DNA of 64,000 nt from Metapseudomonas otitidis (GTDB lineage: Bacteria; Pseudomonadota; Gammaproteobacteria; Pseudomonadales; Pseudomonadaceae), in the NCBI RefSeq assembly GCF_900111835.1, contig NZ_FOJP01000013.1:62001-126000 (forward strand). The letters run 5' to 3'. The notes below the pieces were generated by a model. It was not told the origin of the DNA. It saw only the letters and a list, made by a program, of their open reading frames with translations, and did no database searches. Below are positions 1 to 7,759 of this stretch, in pieces; positions within the stretch are counted from its first letter, which is position 1; each line of letters begins with the position of its first letter. A program made the position numbers and the translations under genes.

Positions 1-875
1 TGCACCTGGCAGCCATGGCTGGCGGCGTGGCCGCGGATGATCGCCATCACCCGCTGCAGCTGGCGCTCGCGCACCGCTGGGTCCAGCGCACGCAGGCTCA
101 GGCGCAGGCGGGCCGTCTGCGGGATGACGTTGGCCGCCTCGCCGGCCTGGAAGGCGCCGATGCTGACCACCGCCGCCTGCTGCGCATCGATGTGGCGGGC
201 CACCACCGTCTGCAGGGCCATGACGATGTCGGCACCGGCCACCAGCGGGTCAACGCACAGGTGCGGCATGGAGCCGTGCCCGCCGACGCCTTCGAGGGTG
301 ACCTCCAGCAGGTCCTGGGAGGCCATCACCGGCCCGGCGCGGAAGGCCAGTTGCCCGGCCGGCAGGCCCGGCATGTTGTGCATGCCGAACAGCGCATCGC
401 AGGGGAAGCGCTCCAGCAGGCCGTCCTCCAGCATGGCCAGGGCGCCGCCCTGCCCCTCCTCGGCGGGCTGGAAGATCAGGTTGAGGGTGCCGTCGAGGCG
501 TCCGGCCTGGGCCAGGTAGCGGGCGGCGCCCAGCAGCATCACGGTGTGGCCGTCGTGCCCGCAGGCGTGCATGCAGCCGGCATGGCGGCTGATGTGGGCG
601 GCCGCGCCGGCCTCGTGGATGGGCAGCGCGTCCATGTCGGCCCGCAGGCCGAGCCGCGCCGTACCCCGGCCACGGCGCAGCACACCGACCACGCCGGTAC
701 GGCCGATGCCGGTGTGCACCTCATAGCCCCAGTCGCGCAGCAGGCGTGCCACCAGCTCGGCGGTGCGGTGCTCCTCGAAGCCGAGTTCGGGGTGGGCGTG
801 GATGTCGTGTCGCAAGGCACGCAGCTCGTCGGCGATGCCGTCGAGCCAGGCCTGGATGGGAGCGAAGCGGGTCAT
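1..875 (-). CDS. M20 family amidohydrolase (hippurate-hydrolase-like), C-terminus outside window
   Basis: The minus-strand frame is open from an ATG at 875 to the window edge, so about 291 N-terminal residues are present and the C-terminus is missing. It reads as an M20D metal-dependent aminoacylase/carboxypeptidase: MTRFAPIQ start, HPELGFEE near residue 30, the metal-ligand block HACGHDGHT near residue 105, the PAEEGQGG block with the catalytic and metal-binding acidic residues, and HNMPGLP. Members hydrolyse N-acyl amino acids or peptide amides in the cytoplasm; the substrate cannot be told from sequence. The start is supported by GAGGAG 10 bases upstream. That Shine-Dalgarno is perfectly complementary to an upstream segment (see the leader feature). 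It lies downstream of the serine hydrolase / small protein pair on the same strand. Confidence 0.9.
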   Translation of the reverse strand, partial: MTRFAPIQAWLDGIADELRALRHDIHAHPELGFEEHRTAELVARLLRDWGYEVHTGIGRTGVVGVLRRGRGTARLGLRADMDALPIHEAGAAAHISRHAGCMHACGHDGHTVMLLGAARYLAQAGRLDGTLNLIFQPAEEGQGGALAMLEDGLLERFPCDALFGMHNMPGLPAGQLAFRAGPVMASQDLLEVTLEGVGGHGSMPHLCVDPLVAGADIVMALQTVVARHIDAQQAAVVSIGAFQAGEAANVIPQTARLRLSLRALDPAVRERQLQRVMAIIRGHAASHGCQV

Positions 876-880
876 TGTTG

Positions 881-954
881 TTGTTCTCCTCGTCCGGTGG
901 AGACCGCCCGGGGCGGTCGGTCTCCAGCTAACCGCGCGGGGCGGAGGAGAACAA
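881..954 (-). promoter_or_regulatory. Leader inverted repeat sequestering the M20 gene's ribosome binding site
   Basis: On the minus strand an 11-base segment (954 to 944, TTGTTCTCCTC) is the exact reverse complement of the segment at 891 to 881 (GAGGAGAACAA), which contains the Shine-Dalgarno of the gene starting at 875. Between the arms are further self-complementary stems: GGAGACC/GGTCTCC at 899-905/919-925, and the alternative GACCGCC/GGCGGTC at 902-908/912-918. Folded RNA would hide the ribosome binding site. The pairing is seen directly; a regulatory role is inferred. Confidence 0.55.
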
Positions 955-962
955 TCGAAGGT

Positions 963-981
963 GGTTCCACAGGGTGGAACC
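963..981 (-). terminator. Perfect 8-bp hairpin after the small membrane protein gene
   Basis: GGTTCCAC and GTGGAACC form a perfect 8-bp stem with a 3-base loop, 14 bases past the stop of the gene at 995-1327. There is no T tract on the minus strand, so it may be a weak terminator, a transcript-stabilising hairpin, or part of the structured leader of the next gene. Confidence 0.4.
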
Positions 982-994
982 CGAGCGCGCGGCC

Positions 995-1327
995 TCAGGG
1001 CAGCGGGTCGGGCTCCGCCAGCAACTGGCAGCCCTGGCGCTCGCCGAGCCAGGCGGCAGTGTTGCTGCGCCCCAGGCCACGGGCAGTCACGCGCTTGCCG
1101 GCGGCATCGTCGAGGAAGCCGCTGATGGGCACGTACTGCTTCACGTAGCCCTGGCAGTAGTCCGCCGCGTTGTTCATCACGTAGCGGCAGGAGCAGTACT
1201 CCTTGGCGGTGTAGGCGCTGATGATGCCGGGGAAGGCCTGCAGGTGGACGCGGTTGTGCCAGGCCAGGCCGGCGAGCAGGAGCAGCAGCAGGACGAGGAC
1301 GCTGAGCACGGGACGGCGGCGGATCAT
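995..1327 (-). CDS. Small membrane-anchored Cys-containing protein, unknown function
   Basis: 110 residues. An N-terminal hydrophobic segment (about residues 7-23, very Leu-rich, after MIRRR) predicts a signal anchor with the rest periplasmic. The exposed part has a compact Cys-containing stretch around residues 44-58 (CSCRYVMNN..DYC) and another Cys near residue 100. I do not recognise a named family. Its ATG overlaps the stop codon of the upstream serine hydrolase (ATGA), which implies translational coupling and a shared process. Function unknown. Confidence 0.75.
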   Translation of the reverse strand: MIRRRPVLSVLVLLLLLLAGLAWHNRVHLQAFPGIISAYTAKEYCSCRYVMNNAADYCQGYVKQYVPISGFLDDAAGKRVTARGLGRSNTAAWLGERQGCQLLAEPDPLP

Positions 1328-2439
1328 GGCTTCACCTCCGGGGCGAAGGCGGCCAGGGCCAGTTCGAGGAAGCGGTCGTGCTGGTAGGTGCCGTCGCGGT
1401 CATCGGCGTAGCGCACGATCACCAGCTTCTCGGTGGGCAGCACGTAGAGCGCCTGGCCCCAGTGGCCGAGGGCGGCAAAGGCGTCTTCCGGGGCATGCGA
1501 CCAGGGCTTCGGCGCGCCCTCTACCACGCGGTTGAGCCACCAGTGTCCGCCGGGGACGGCTTCGCCGGGCTGTTTCGGATCCGGCCGGTAGTCGGCGAAG
1601 GGCGTGCGGTTGAAGGCCACCCACTCGGCAGGCAGCAGTTGCCGCTCGCCCCAGCGACCGTTGCGCTGCATGAGCAGGCCGACCCGGGCCAGGTCACGGG
1701 CGCTGAGGTAGGCGTAGGAGGAGCCGACGAAGGTGCCGGCGGCGTCCCGCTCCCACACGGCGGAGCGGATGCCGAGGGGCTCGAACAGCGCGGTCCAGGG
1801 GTAGTCCGGGTAGGCGGCCTCGCCCACCATGCCGCGCAGGGCGGCGGAGAGCACGTTGCTATCGCCGCTGGAGTAGCGGAAGCGCTTGCCGGGCACGGCG
1901 TCCAGCGGGTGCTCGGCGGCGAAGGCAGCCATGTCGCCACGGCCTCGGGTGTAGAGCATGGCCACCACGGAGGACTTGAGCGGGGCGTACTCGTAGTCCT
2001 CCTGCCAGGCCAGGCCGGAGGCCCAGTGCAGCAGGTGCTGCACCTGCACGCCGGGGTGGCTGGCGAAGGCGGGATAGTGGCGGGCGACCGGGTCGTCCAG
2101 CTTGAAGCGCCCCTCGCCAAAGGCCACACCCAGGGTGGCGGCCAGCAGGCTCTTGCTCACCGACCAGGTGAGGTGCGGCGTCTGCGCCTGGGTGGGGCCG
2201 GCATAGCGTTCGTAGACCAGCTCGCCATCACGGATCACCACCACCGCGTCGCTGCGCACGCCCTGGCGCTGGGCATCGTCACGGGCGGGAAAGGCGTAGC
2301 GCTCGAAGGCGTCGAGGGCGGGGCTGCTGGCGGTGGGGGTGGTCGTCCAGTCGGGGTCGGGCCAGCGTTCCGCCTGGGCGGGCAGCACGGCGGCAAGGCC
2401 AAGGGCCAGGCACAGGGCGCGGAGCAGGGGCATGGGCAT
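1324..2439 (-). CDS. Secreted serine hydrolase, beta-lactamase class C / 6-aminohexanoate-dimer-hydrolase-like
   Basis: 371 residues with an N-terminal signal peptide (cleavage likely after AQA near residue 23). The penicillin-binding fold motifs are visible: SVSK at residues 93-96 (nucleophile Ser93, Lys96), a Tyr motif YSSGDSN at 189-195, and HWG near residue 330 in place of KTG. This places it in the serine beta-lactamase-like hydrolase family (esterases, amidases, NylB type), acting in the periplasm. The natural substrate is unknown; it need not be a beta-lactamase. It is the first gene of a coupled pair with the small membrane protein downstream. Confidence 0.9.
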   Translation of the reverse strand: MPMPLLRALCLALGLAAVLPAQAERWPDPDWTTTPTASSPALDAFERYAFPARDDAQRQGVRSDAVVVIRDGELVYERYAGPTQAQTPHLTWSVSKSLLAATLGVAFGEGRFKLDDPVARHYPAFASHPGVQVQHLLHWASGLAWQEDYEYAPLKSSVVAMLYTRGRGDMAAFAAEHPLDAVPGKRFRYSSGDSNVLSAALRGMVGEAAYPDYPWTALFEPLGIRSAVWERDAAGTFVGSSYAYLSARDLARVGLLMQRNGRWGERQLLPAEWVAFNRTPFADYRPDPKQPGEAVPGGHWWLNRVVEGAPKPWSHAPEDAFAALGHWGQALYVLPTEKLVIVRYADDRDGTYQHDRFLELALAAFAPEVKP

Positions 2440-2570
2440 CGGCAGGCCTCTTGTTGTAGGAAGAGGCCGACCCTAGCACGGGTTGATGACAGCCAAAAGC
2501 GCCGAACGCGCCGCGAAAGGTGGCCATTCCAGACAACTTCGGGGTGGCGCCACGGCGTGGGCGATCCCGT

Positions 2571-2607
2571 AAAAAACCGGCGGGAGGCGCAGGCTTCCGG
2601 CCGGTTT
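2571..2607 (-). terminator. Intrinsic terminator of the MBL-fold gene
   Basis: AAACCGGC/GCCGGTTT outer stem with a further imperfect GC-rich inner stem, followed on the minus strand by a run of T (complement of AAAAAA at 2571-2576). It sits about 55 bases downstream of the stop at 2663. Confidence 0.8.
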
Positions 2608-2662
2608 CTATGTGCACGCCTGGCGAACGCGAGCCTGCTGCTGGTGCGTTCGCCTCGGGCTG

Positions 2663-3448
2663 TCAGCGAGGCAGCTGGTAGTCCTCGGGGCCCATCAGGT
2701 CGAGGCCGCAGTCGAGGTTCTCGATCCAATAGAGGAAGGCGCTGATCATTTCCTTGCCGACGAAGGGACGGCCGTGCTGCGGCACGATCATCTCCAGGTC
2801 CATGCCACGGACCATCGCGGCCCACAGGCGGCAGGCCTTGTTGCCGGCCATGTAGCGCCGGTGGAAGCCTTCCATCTCCGGCACGTGGTTGGTGAAGTCG
2901 CGCACCGGGGAGGCGTCTTCGGTCATGGACGCGCCCATGTCGCCGGAGAAGAGGATCTTGCTCACCGGGTCGTACAGCTGGAAGTTGCCCACCGAGTGCA
3001 GGAAGTGCGCCGGCACCGCCTTGAGGTTGCAACGGCCGAGCGGGATCGACTGGCCACGGTCAGGCAGCGCGATGATGCGGTCGTAGGTGGAGATGCCATG
3101 GCTGATGGCCAGGTAGTTGGCAGTCAGGTGCGGCAGGAAGCGCGCCCAGAGCTTGGAGCAGACCACCTTGGCGCGGGTGTGCAGCAGCCACTTGTCCAGG
3201 GACGCGATGATGTCCGGGTCCTGGTGGGAGGCGAAGATGTAGGTCAGGTCCTGCACCGGGATGTGCTTGGACAGCTCCAGCGACAGCGGGGTGTAGGTCA
3301 GGTCGCCGCCCGGATCGAGCAGCAGGTACTGGTCATGGTCGGTGATCAGGAACTGGTTGGACTGGATGCCGTCCCCACTGACCAGATCGTCGAACAGCAT
3401 GCATTGGTGGGTGCCGTTGTCGAACAGCACGATGGGTTCACGGCGCAT
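2663..3448 (-). CDS. Stand-alone MBL-fold / ODP-like (flavodiiron-type) metalloprotein
   Basis: 261 residues from an ATG at 3448, preceded by GAGGTG; an in-frame upstream ATG at 3481 lacks a good ribosome binding site. The body resembles the di-iron oxygen-binding domain of flavodiiron proteins: TYIFASHQDPD (HxDxD where the canonical motif is HxExDH), then PAHFLHSVGN, the metal-bridging Asp in LFSGDMG, and a final VPQHG histidine. No flavodoxin domain follows, so it is not a full flavodiiron NO/O2 reductase. Role could be redox or oxygen sensing or a hydrolase; unknown. Transcribed alone, with its own terminator. Confidence 0.8.
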   Translation of the reverse strand: MRREPIVLFDNGTHQCMLFDDLVSGDGIQSNQFLITDHDQYLLLDPGGDLTYTPLSLELSKHIPVQDLTYIFASHQDPDIIASLDKWLLHTRAKVVCSKLWARFLPHLTANYLAISHGISTYDRIIALPDRGQSIPLGRCNLKAVPAHFLHSVGNFQLYDPVSKILFSGDMGASMTEDASPVRDFTNHVPEMEGFHRRYMAGNKACRLWAAMVRGMDLEMIVPQHGRPFVGKEMISAFLYWIENLDCGLDLMGPEDYQLPR

Positions 3449-3567
3449 GGACACCTCGGATTCGGTTGCGGCGCACAGCATGCGGAGCCCCTTGTCCGGG
3501 CGTACTGATCTGCGTCAAGCGCCCCCTTCGTCAAGGGCGCAAAGGTCGCAGGGAGGCGCGCTGCGTC

Positions 3568-4455
3568 TCAATCCACCCACCCCAGTGCCTCCCGCGCCTT
3601 GGCCAAGCGCGTGGCGCGTGCGGCGCCGGCGATGGCCAACAGGCCCTGGTCGCGCGTCCAGAGTGTTGCCCACGGCGCGGGGCCGCTGGCGAAGGCGGCG
3701 TCCAGTTCGCTGCGCAGGCCGTCGAACTCGGCGAAGAGGCCGGCCAGCATGACGTGCATCACCGGGCTGGTGGCGCACAGCCGGGCCACTTCGGCAGCGC
3801 CGGCCAGCAGCCCCAGCAGGCGCATGCGCAGGGCCGGCGGCCAGCCGCTGTCCTGACCGACACCCAGCAGCCAGGCGCTGAGGGCGGCGAGGACGTGGAG
3901 GTCTTCCAGGCTGCGGAAGGGTTTGACGTAGGCATCCCAGCCGTCCCCGGCGAGGCGCTCGCAATGGGCGCCGTCCAGGTGCAGGCGGGCGTGGGGGATG
4001 TCGGGCATCAGTGGCAGCGCTGGCAGGGGTTCGATGCGTACGCCGGGCGCGCCGTTGCGCACCACGGTGAGGGCCAGGCGCGGGGCCTCGCCGTCGGCTT
4101 CCTCGCGGGCGGCCACCAGCAGCCAGTCGGCAGCGTCGGCGGCGGTGACGAAGTCCTTGCGGCCATTGAGGCTGAGCCCGTCGAGGCGGACCTGCATGTC
4201 CGCCGGGCGAACGCTGCGCGCTTCGGTCACGCAGAGGGCGCCGAGGCTGCGCGGAGCGGAGGGCCAGAGCAGGCGCAGCGCGCCCTGGTAGCCCGCGAGG
4301 AAGGCCAGCCCCGGGGTGGCGGCGAGGCGCCCGCCGAGGATGGCGAGTTCGAAGGGCGTGGCCTCGCCCAGGCGCTCCAGCAGGCTGCCGTACCACTCTT
4401 CGAGAGGCTGCGCGGGCAAGCGGTCACGGGTCTCGAGCAGGCGTTGCCAGGTCAT
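3568..4455 (-). CDS. Short acyl-CoA-dehydrogenase-like protein
   Basis: 295 residues, shorter than the usual 380 or so of acyl-CoA dehydrogenases. The central part (LCVTEARSVRPADMQVR, LNGRKDFVTAADAADWLLVAAR, then LPALPLMPDIPHARLHLDG) follows the beta-domain pattern of the family. A helical C-terminal half follows, apparently without the flavin and catalytic-Glu motifs of true enzymes, so activity is doubtful. The ATG at 4455 diverges from olsB across 139 bases that hold a Pho-box-like array, so it could share regulation with ornithine-lipid synthesis. Confidence 0.7.
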   Translation of the reverse strand: MTWQRLLETRDRLPAQPLEEWYGSLLERLGEATPFELAILGGRLAATPGLAFLAGYQGALRLLWPSAPRSLGALCVTEARSVRPADMQVRLDGLSLNGRKDFVTAADAADWLLVAAREEADGEAPRLALTVVRNGAPGVRIEPLPALPLMPDIPHARLHLDGAHCERLAGDGWDAYVKPFRSLEDLHVLAALSAWLLGVGQDSGWPPALRMRLLGLLAGAAEVARLCATSPVMHVMLAGLFAEFDGLRSELDAAFASGPAPWATLWTRDQGLLAIAGAARATRLAKAREALGWVD

Positions 4456-4473
4456 GGGCGGTCTCCTTGGGGG

Positions 4474-4502
4474 CTGTCATTCAAGCATCACGGAAACGTC
4501 AC
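4474..4502 (+). promoter_or_regulatory. Pho-box-like array upstream of olsB
   Basis: Three 7-base units, CTGTCAT (4474-4480), GCATCAC (4485-4491) and ACGTCAC (4496-4502), share TCA[T/C] at an exact 11-base period. This is the 7+4 spacing of PhoB half-sites (consensus CTGTCAT-N4-CTGTCAC); the first unit is perfect and the others partial. It lies 93-121 bases before the olsB start. Ornithine lipids are known to replace phospholipids under phosphate limitation, which fits PhoB control. Confidence 0.65.
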
Positions 4503-4594
4503 GGAGGTGACACCGGGTCTGCCTAGCCTGAGCTTGCACAACAAGATCGTCCGGCTGCAACCGGGATCTAGCCGGCCCAAATGGAGGCTTACTC

Positions 4595-5365
4595 ATGACT
4601 CAGATCGCTATCACCCGCGACAACGCCGCACGCGGCGACAAGAGCCCACGCCGCCTGCAGGCCGAGCGCCTCAGCGGGGTGGCTGCCCTGCGTGAAGCCC
4701 AGGCCCTGCGCTACCGGGTGTTCAGCGCGGAGTTCGATGCCAAGCTCAAGGGCGCCGAATTCGGCCTCGACATGGATGACTTCGACCCGCACTGCCAGCA
4801 CATCGGTGTGCGCGACCTGGACAGCGGTGAGCTGGTGGCCACCACCCGCCTGCTGGACCACCAGGCCGCCCACGACATCGGCCGCTTCTACAGCGAGGAG
4901 GAGTTCCGCCTCGAAGGCCTGGGCGAGCTGCAGGGCCCGGTGCTGGAGATCGGCCGCACCTGCGTCGATGCGGCCTACCGCAACGGCGGCACCATCGCGG
5001 TGCTCTGGAGCGAGCTGGCGGAGGTGCTCAACGAGGGCGGCTACCGCTACCTGATGGGCTGCGCGAGCATCCCCATGCAGGACGGCGGCATCCAGGCCCA
5101 GGCCATCATGCAGCGCCTGCGCGAACGCTACCTGTGCACCGAGCACCTGCGTGCCGAGCCGCGCACCCCGCTGCCGGCGCTGGAGCTGCCGGGCAACGTG
5201 ATCGCCGAGATGCCGCCGCTGCTGAAGGCCTACATGCGCCTGGGGGCGAAGATCTGCGGCGAGCCGTGCTGGGACCCGGACTTCCAGGTCGCCGACGTGT
5301 TCATCCTGCTAAAGCGCGACGAGCTGTGCCCGCGCTACGCCCGCCACTTCAAGGCGGCGGTCTGA
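4595..5365 (+). CDS. olsB: L-ornithine N-alpha-acyltransferase OlsB
   Basis: 256 residues. GNAT-like acyltransferase that transfers a 3-hydroxyacyl group from acyl-ACP to the alpha-amine of ornithine, giving lyso-ornithine lipid. Family marks are the [16 protein letters not shown] stretch near residues 32-47, [17 protein letters not shown] near residue 118, and [10 protein letters not shown] strong GGAGG ribosome binding site precedes the ATG. The next gene, olsA, starts 5 bases past the stop, forming the classical two-gene ornithine-lipid operon, which matches the P. aeruginosa locus as I remember it. Probable phosphate-starvation control through the upstream Pho-like array. Confidence 0.93.
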   Translation: MTQIAITRDNAARGDKSPRRLQAERLSGVAALREAQALRYRVFSAEFDAKLKGAEFGLDMDDFDPHCQHIGVRDLDSGELVATTRLLDHQAAHDIGRFYSEEEFRLEGLGELQGPVLEIGRTCVDAAYRNGGTIAVLWSELAEVLNEGGYRYLMGCASIPMQDGGIQAQAIMQRLRERYLCTEHLRAEPRTPLPALELPGNVIAEMPPLLKAYMRLGAKICGEPCWDPDFQVADVFILLKRDELCPRYARHFKAAV

Positions 5366-5369
5366 CGCC

Positions 5370-6143
5370 GTGGCCGGGCTGCGCTTCTACCTGCGGGTGC
5401 TACGCCTGCTGGCGGTGATCGGCCTCGGCCTGCTGCTGGCGAGCGGGGTGGTGGTGCTGGAACGGCTGGCCCGGGGACGGGACCTGATGCCGCGCCGGCA
5501 GCGCCTGACCCGCTGGTTCCTGGCGCGACTGGCCGGCGCCCTGCCCTTCCGGGTGCGGGTGGAAGGCGAGGTGCCGACGGTGCCGATGCTGTGGGTCAGC
5601 AACCATGTGTCGTGGACCGACATCCCGCTGCTGGGCATGCTCGCGCCGCTGTCCTTCCTGTCCAAGGCGGAGGTGCGCGCCTGGCCGGTGGCCGGCTGGC
5701 TGGCGCACAAGGCCGGGACGCTGTTCATCCGCCGGGGTTCGGGGGAGAGCAACCTGGTGGGGCAGCAACTGGGCCGGCACCTGGGGCTGGGCCGCAACCT
5801 GGTGATCTTCCCGGAAGGCACCACCACCGATGGCAGCCTGGTGCGCACCTTCCATGGCCGCCTGCTGACCAGCGCCTGCGAGACCGGAGTGGCGGTGCAG
5901 CCGGTGGCGATCCGCTACCTGCGCGATGGCGAGCGGGACAGCGTGGCGCCGTTCATTGGCGAGGATGACCTGGTGTCCCACCTGGTGCGCCTGCTGCGCA
6001 GCCCGTGCAGCGAGGTGGAGATCCGCCTGCTGACGCCCATCCCCAGCAGCGGTCGCCACCGCAACGCCCTGGCCCGCGAGGCCCAGCAGGCGGTGCAGGT
6101 GGCGCTGTTCGGTGAAGCCCCGTCCGACGAGCTGGCGGCCTGA
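5370..6143 (+). CDS. olsA: Lyso-ornithine lipid O-acyltransferase OlsA (PlsC family)
   Basis: 257 residues from a GTG at 5370, five bases after olsB. PlsC-family membrane acyltransferase that completes ornithine lipid by acylating the 3-hydroxyl group. A hydrophobic N-terminal anchor spans about residues 8-30. The acyltransferase motifs are NHVSWTD (HX4D) near residue 78, FIRRGSGE, and FPEGTTTDG near residue 150. The spacing implies translational coupling with olsB. Confidence 0.92.
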   Translation: MAGLRFYLRVLRLLAVIGLGLLLASGVVVLERLARGRDLMPRRQRLTRWFLARLAGALPFRVRVEGEVPTVPMLWVSNHVSWTDIPLLGMLAPLSFLSKAEVRAWPVAGWLAHKAGTLFIRRGSGESNLVGQQLGRHLGLGRNLVIFPEGTTTDGSLVRTFHGRLLTSACETGVAVQPVAIRYLRDGERDSVAPFIGEDDLVSHLVRLLRSPCSEVEIRLLTPIPSSGRHRNALAREAQQAVQVALFGEAPSDELAA

Positions 6144-6152
6144 GCCGCTGCC

Positions 6153-7010
6153 TCAGCGGGCGGGCGGCACCACCAGCATGTCGCAATCGAACTCCCGCAG
6201 GGCGGCGTCCGCCACGCTGCCGATCAATGCCCGCTTGACCCCGCTCATGCCCCGCGTGCCCAGCACCAGCAGGTCCGGTTCGGCCTGCTGCAGTGCATGG
6301 CGCAGCACGGTGATGGGCAACCCCTCCTCCGCCGAATGCTGGCTGAACACGCCCAGCAGCCCCTGCTCGCCAAGGAACTGCGCCAGGGCCGAACGGGCCG
6401 CCACGGCTTCGCGTTGTTCATGGTCCTCCAGGGCGCTGTCGGACAGCCCGGCACCCAGCAGGGTGAGCCGGGCGAAGGGCTCGAAGGCGTAGAGCGCACG
6501 GCTGCGGGCCAGCTCCAGAATCCCCAGTTCACGAGCCGCCTGGGCCGCGCGGGCCGAACAGGGCGAGAGGTCGAGGCCGACGAGGATGTCGTGGTAGTGC
6601 CCGTCGGTCTCGCGGTTGACCACCAGCACCGGTGTGTCCCCGGTGCGCAGCACGCGCTCCAGGGTGGTGCCGACGAACACGTCGCGCAGGGCGTTGCGCC
6701 GGTGGCAGCCCATCACCAGCAGGTCGAAGCCCTGGCTGCGGGCGAAGTCGACGATGCGCTCGGCCGGGTCCCCCACTTCGACACGCAGCGCCGGGGCGGC
6801 GCCCGCCAGTTCGGCGATCTCGCCCAGGTGCGAGGCGAGGGCCTCGTGGACCTGGGCGCTCCAGGCGCTGGCCAGGGCCTGGGGCTGGTCGGCATCCACC
6901 ACGTGCAGCACCGTCCAGGGGCAACGGAACTGCCGCACCAGTTGGGCGGCACGACGCAGGGCACGTTCGGAGCGGTTGGACAGGTCGGTCGCCAGGAGCA
7001 GCGCTTTCAT
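6153..7010 (-). CDS. Tandem-domain universal stress protein (UspA family)
   Basis: 285 residues from the ATG at 7010, chosen because GGAGGTG lies just upstream (an ATG at 7067 has none). Two Usp domains: residues about 1-140 (MKALLLATDLS start, LLVMGCHRRNALRDVFVGTTLERVLR) and about 150-285 (ILVGLDLSPCS, LLVLGTRGMSG, ending DMLVVPPAR). The nucleotide-binding G-2x-G-9x-G pattern is visible in both. Such tandem Usps act in the cytoplasm in survival under anaerobic or nutrient stress. Convergent with olsA, 9 bases from its stop. Confidence 0.9.
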   Translation of the reverse strand: MKALLLATDLSNRSERALRRAAQLVRQFRCPWTVLHVVDADQPQALASAWSAQVHEALASHLGEIAELAGAAPALRVEVGDPAERIVDFARSQGFDLLVMGCHRRNALRDVFVGTTLERVLRTGDTPVLVVNRETDGHYHDILVGLDLSPCSARAAQAARELGILELARSRALYAFEPFARLTLLGAGLSDSALEDHEQREAVAARSALAQFLGEQGLLGVFSQHSAEEGLPITVLRHALQQAEPDLLVLGTRGMSGVKRALIGSVADAALREFDCDMLVVPPAR

Positions 7011-7103
7011 CGGAGCACCTCCACTGTTCTCGTCAGGCCGGACCGGGGCGGTCCGGAGTCCACGCATTGCACGCCCCGATGCGCTACCGGGGCTTGATGC
7101 AGG

Positions 7104-7682
7104 TCAAGCCATGCCGGCCTGGGCGGCGAAGCGCTGCAGCTCGGGGTAGAAGCGCCGGAAGTGATCGCTCAGGGGCTGGTAGCGCTCGGCCAGTTCGTCG
7201 AAGCCGCCGGCCAGCAGCTCGGGGCGGGACAGGCGGCGGCTCATGCCACCCACCACGGCTGCCAGGGTGTCGAACTCGCGGTAGCTGCCGAGCCAGTCCT
7301 GCTCGGCCATGCGCGGGGCGATGCGGGCCAGGGCGCCGGGCAGCGCCGCCTGGTCGGCCAGCACCCGGTAGACCTGCCCGGTGAAGGCGGGCAGCGGCAC
7401 CTCGGCGTAGTCGGCCCAGTCGCGGGCCAGGCAGTGGTCGAAGAACAGGTCCAGCAGGATGCCGGACACCCGCCGCCGAGCCGCCGGGAACAGGGCGCGG
7501 GCGTCCCGCACCAGCGGGTGGGTGTCGGTGAACAGGTCGATGCGCCGATGCAGGCGAATGCCGGCCTCGATGCCCTGGGGCCAACGGCCATCCAGCGGCC
7601 CTTTGACGAAGTCGCCGTAGAGGCTGCCGAGCAGTTGGTGGGGCGCGGGGCCGCCGAGGTGGAGGTGGGCGAGGTAATTCAT
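7104..7682 (-). CDS. acpH: Acyl carrier protein phosphodiesterase AcpH
   Basis: 192 residues. Begins MNYLAHLHLGG and carries LGSLYGDFVKG, the family's metal-binding HD-like segments IRLHRRIDLFTDTHPLV, and LDLFFDHCLARDW. AcpH removes 4'-phosphopantetheine from holo-ACP in the cytoplasm, recycling ACP. Full length for the family. It stands in the same place as the AcpH gene next to pyeR in P. aeruginosa (recalled synteny). Confidence 0.88.
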   Translation of the reverse strand: MNYLAHLHLGGPAPHQLLGSLYGDFVKGPLDGRWPQGIEAGIRLHRRIDLFTDTHPLVRDARALFPAARRRVSGILLDLFFDHCLARDWADYAEVPLPAFTGQVYRVLADQAALPGALARIAPRMAEQDWLGSYREFDTLAAVVGGMSRRLSRPELLAGGFDELAERYQPLSDHFRRFYPELQRFAAQAGMA

Positions 7683-7691
7683 CGCGCCAGC

Positions 7692-7712
7692 TTAGCAGGC
7701 TGCTGAAAAACT
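7692..7712. repeat. Solo end of a MITE-like palindromic repeat
   Basis: TTAGCAGGCTGCTGAAAAAC plus one further T matches, with one mismatch, the reverse complement of the right end of the element at 25266-25412 (TTAGCAGGCTGTTGAAAAAC). No second end is seen nearby, so it looks like a remnant. Confidence 0.5.
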
Positions 7713-7759
7713 CCGTTGTGTCGGCGCATGCCCATCAGCCGGGCTGATGATGACTATCG

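Noticed and set aside
899..925. GGAGACC/GGTCTCC hairpin as a plain terminator
   Set aside because: No T tract, and it lies inside the leader of the M20 gene between two arms that pair with each other; treated as part of that leader structure instead.
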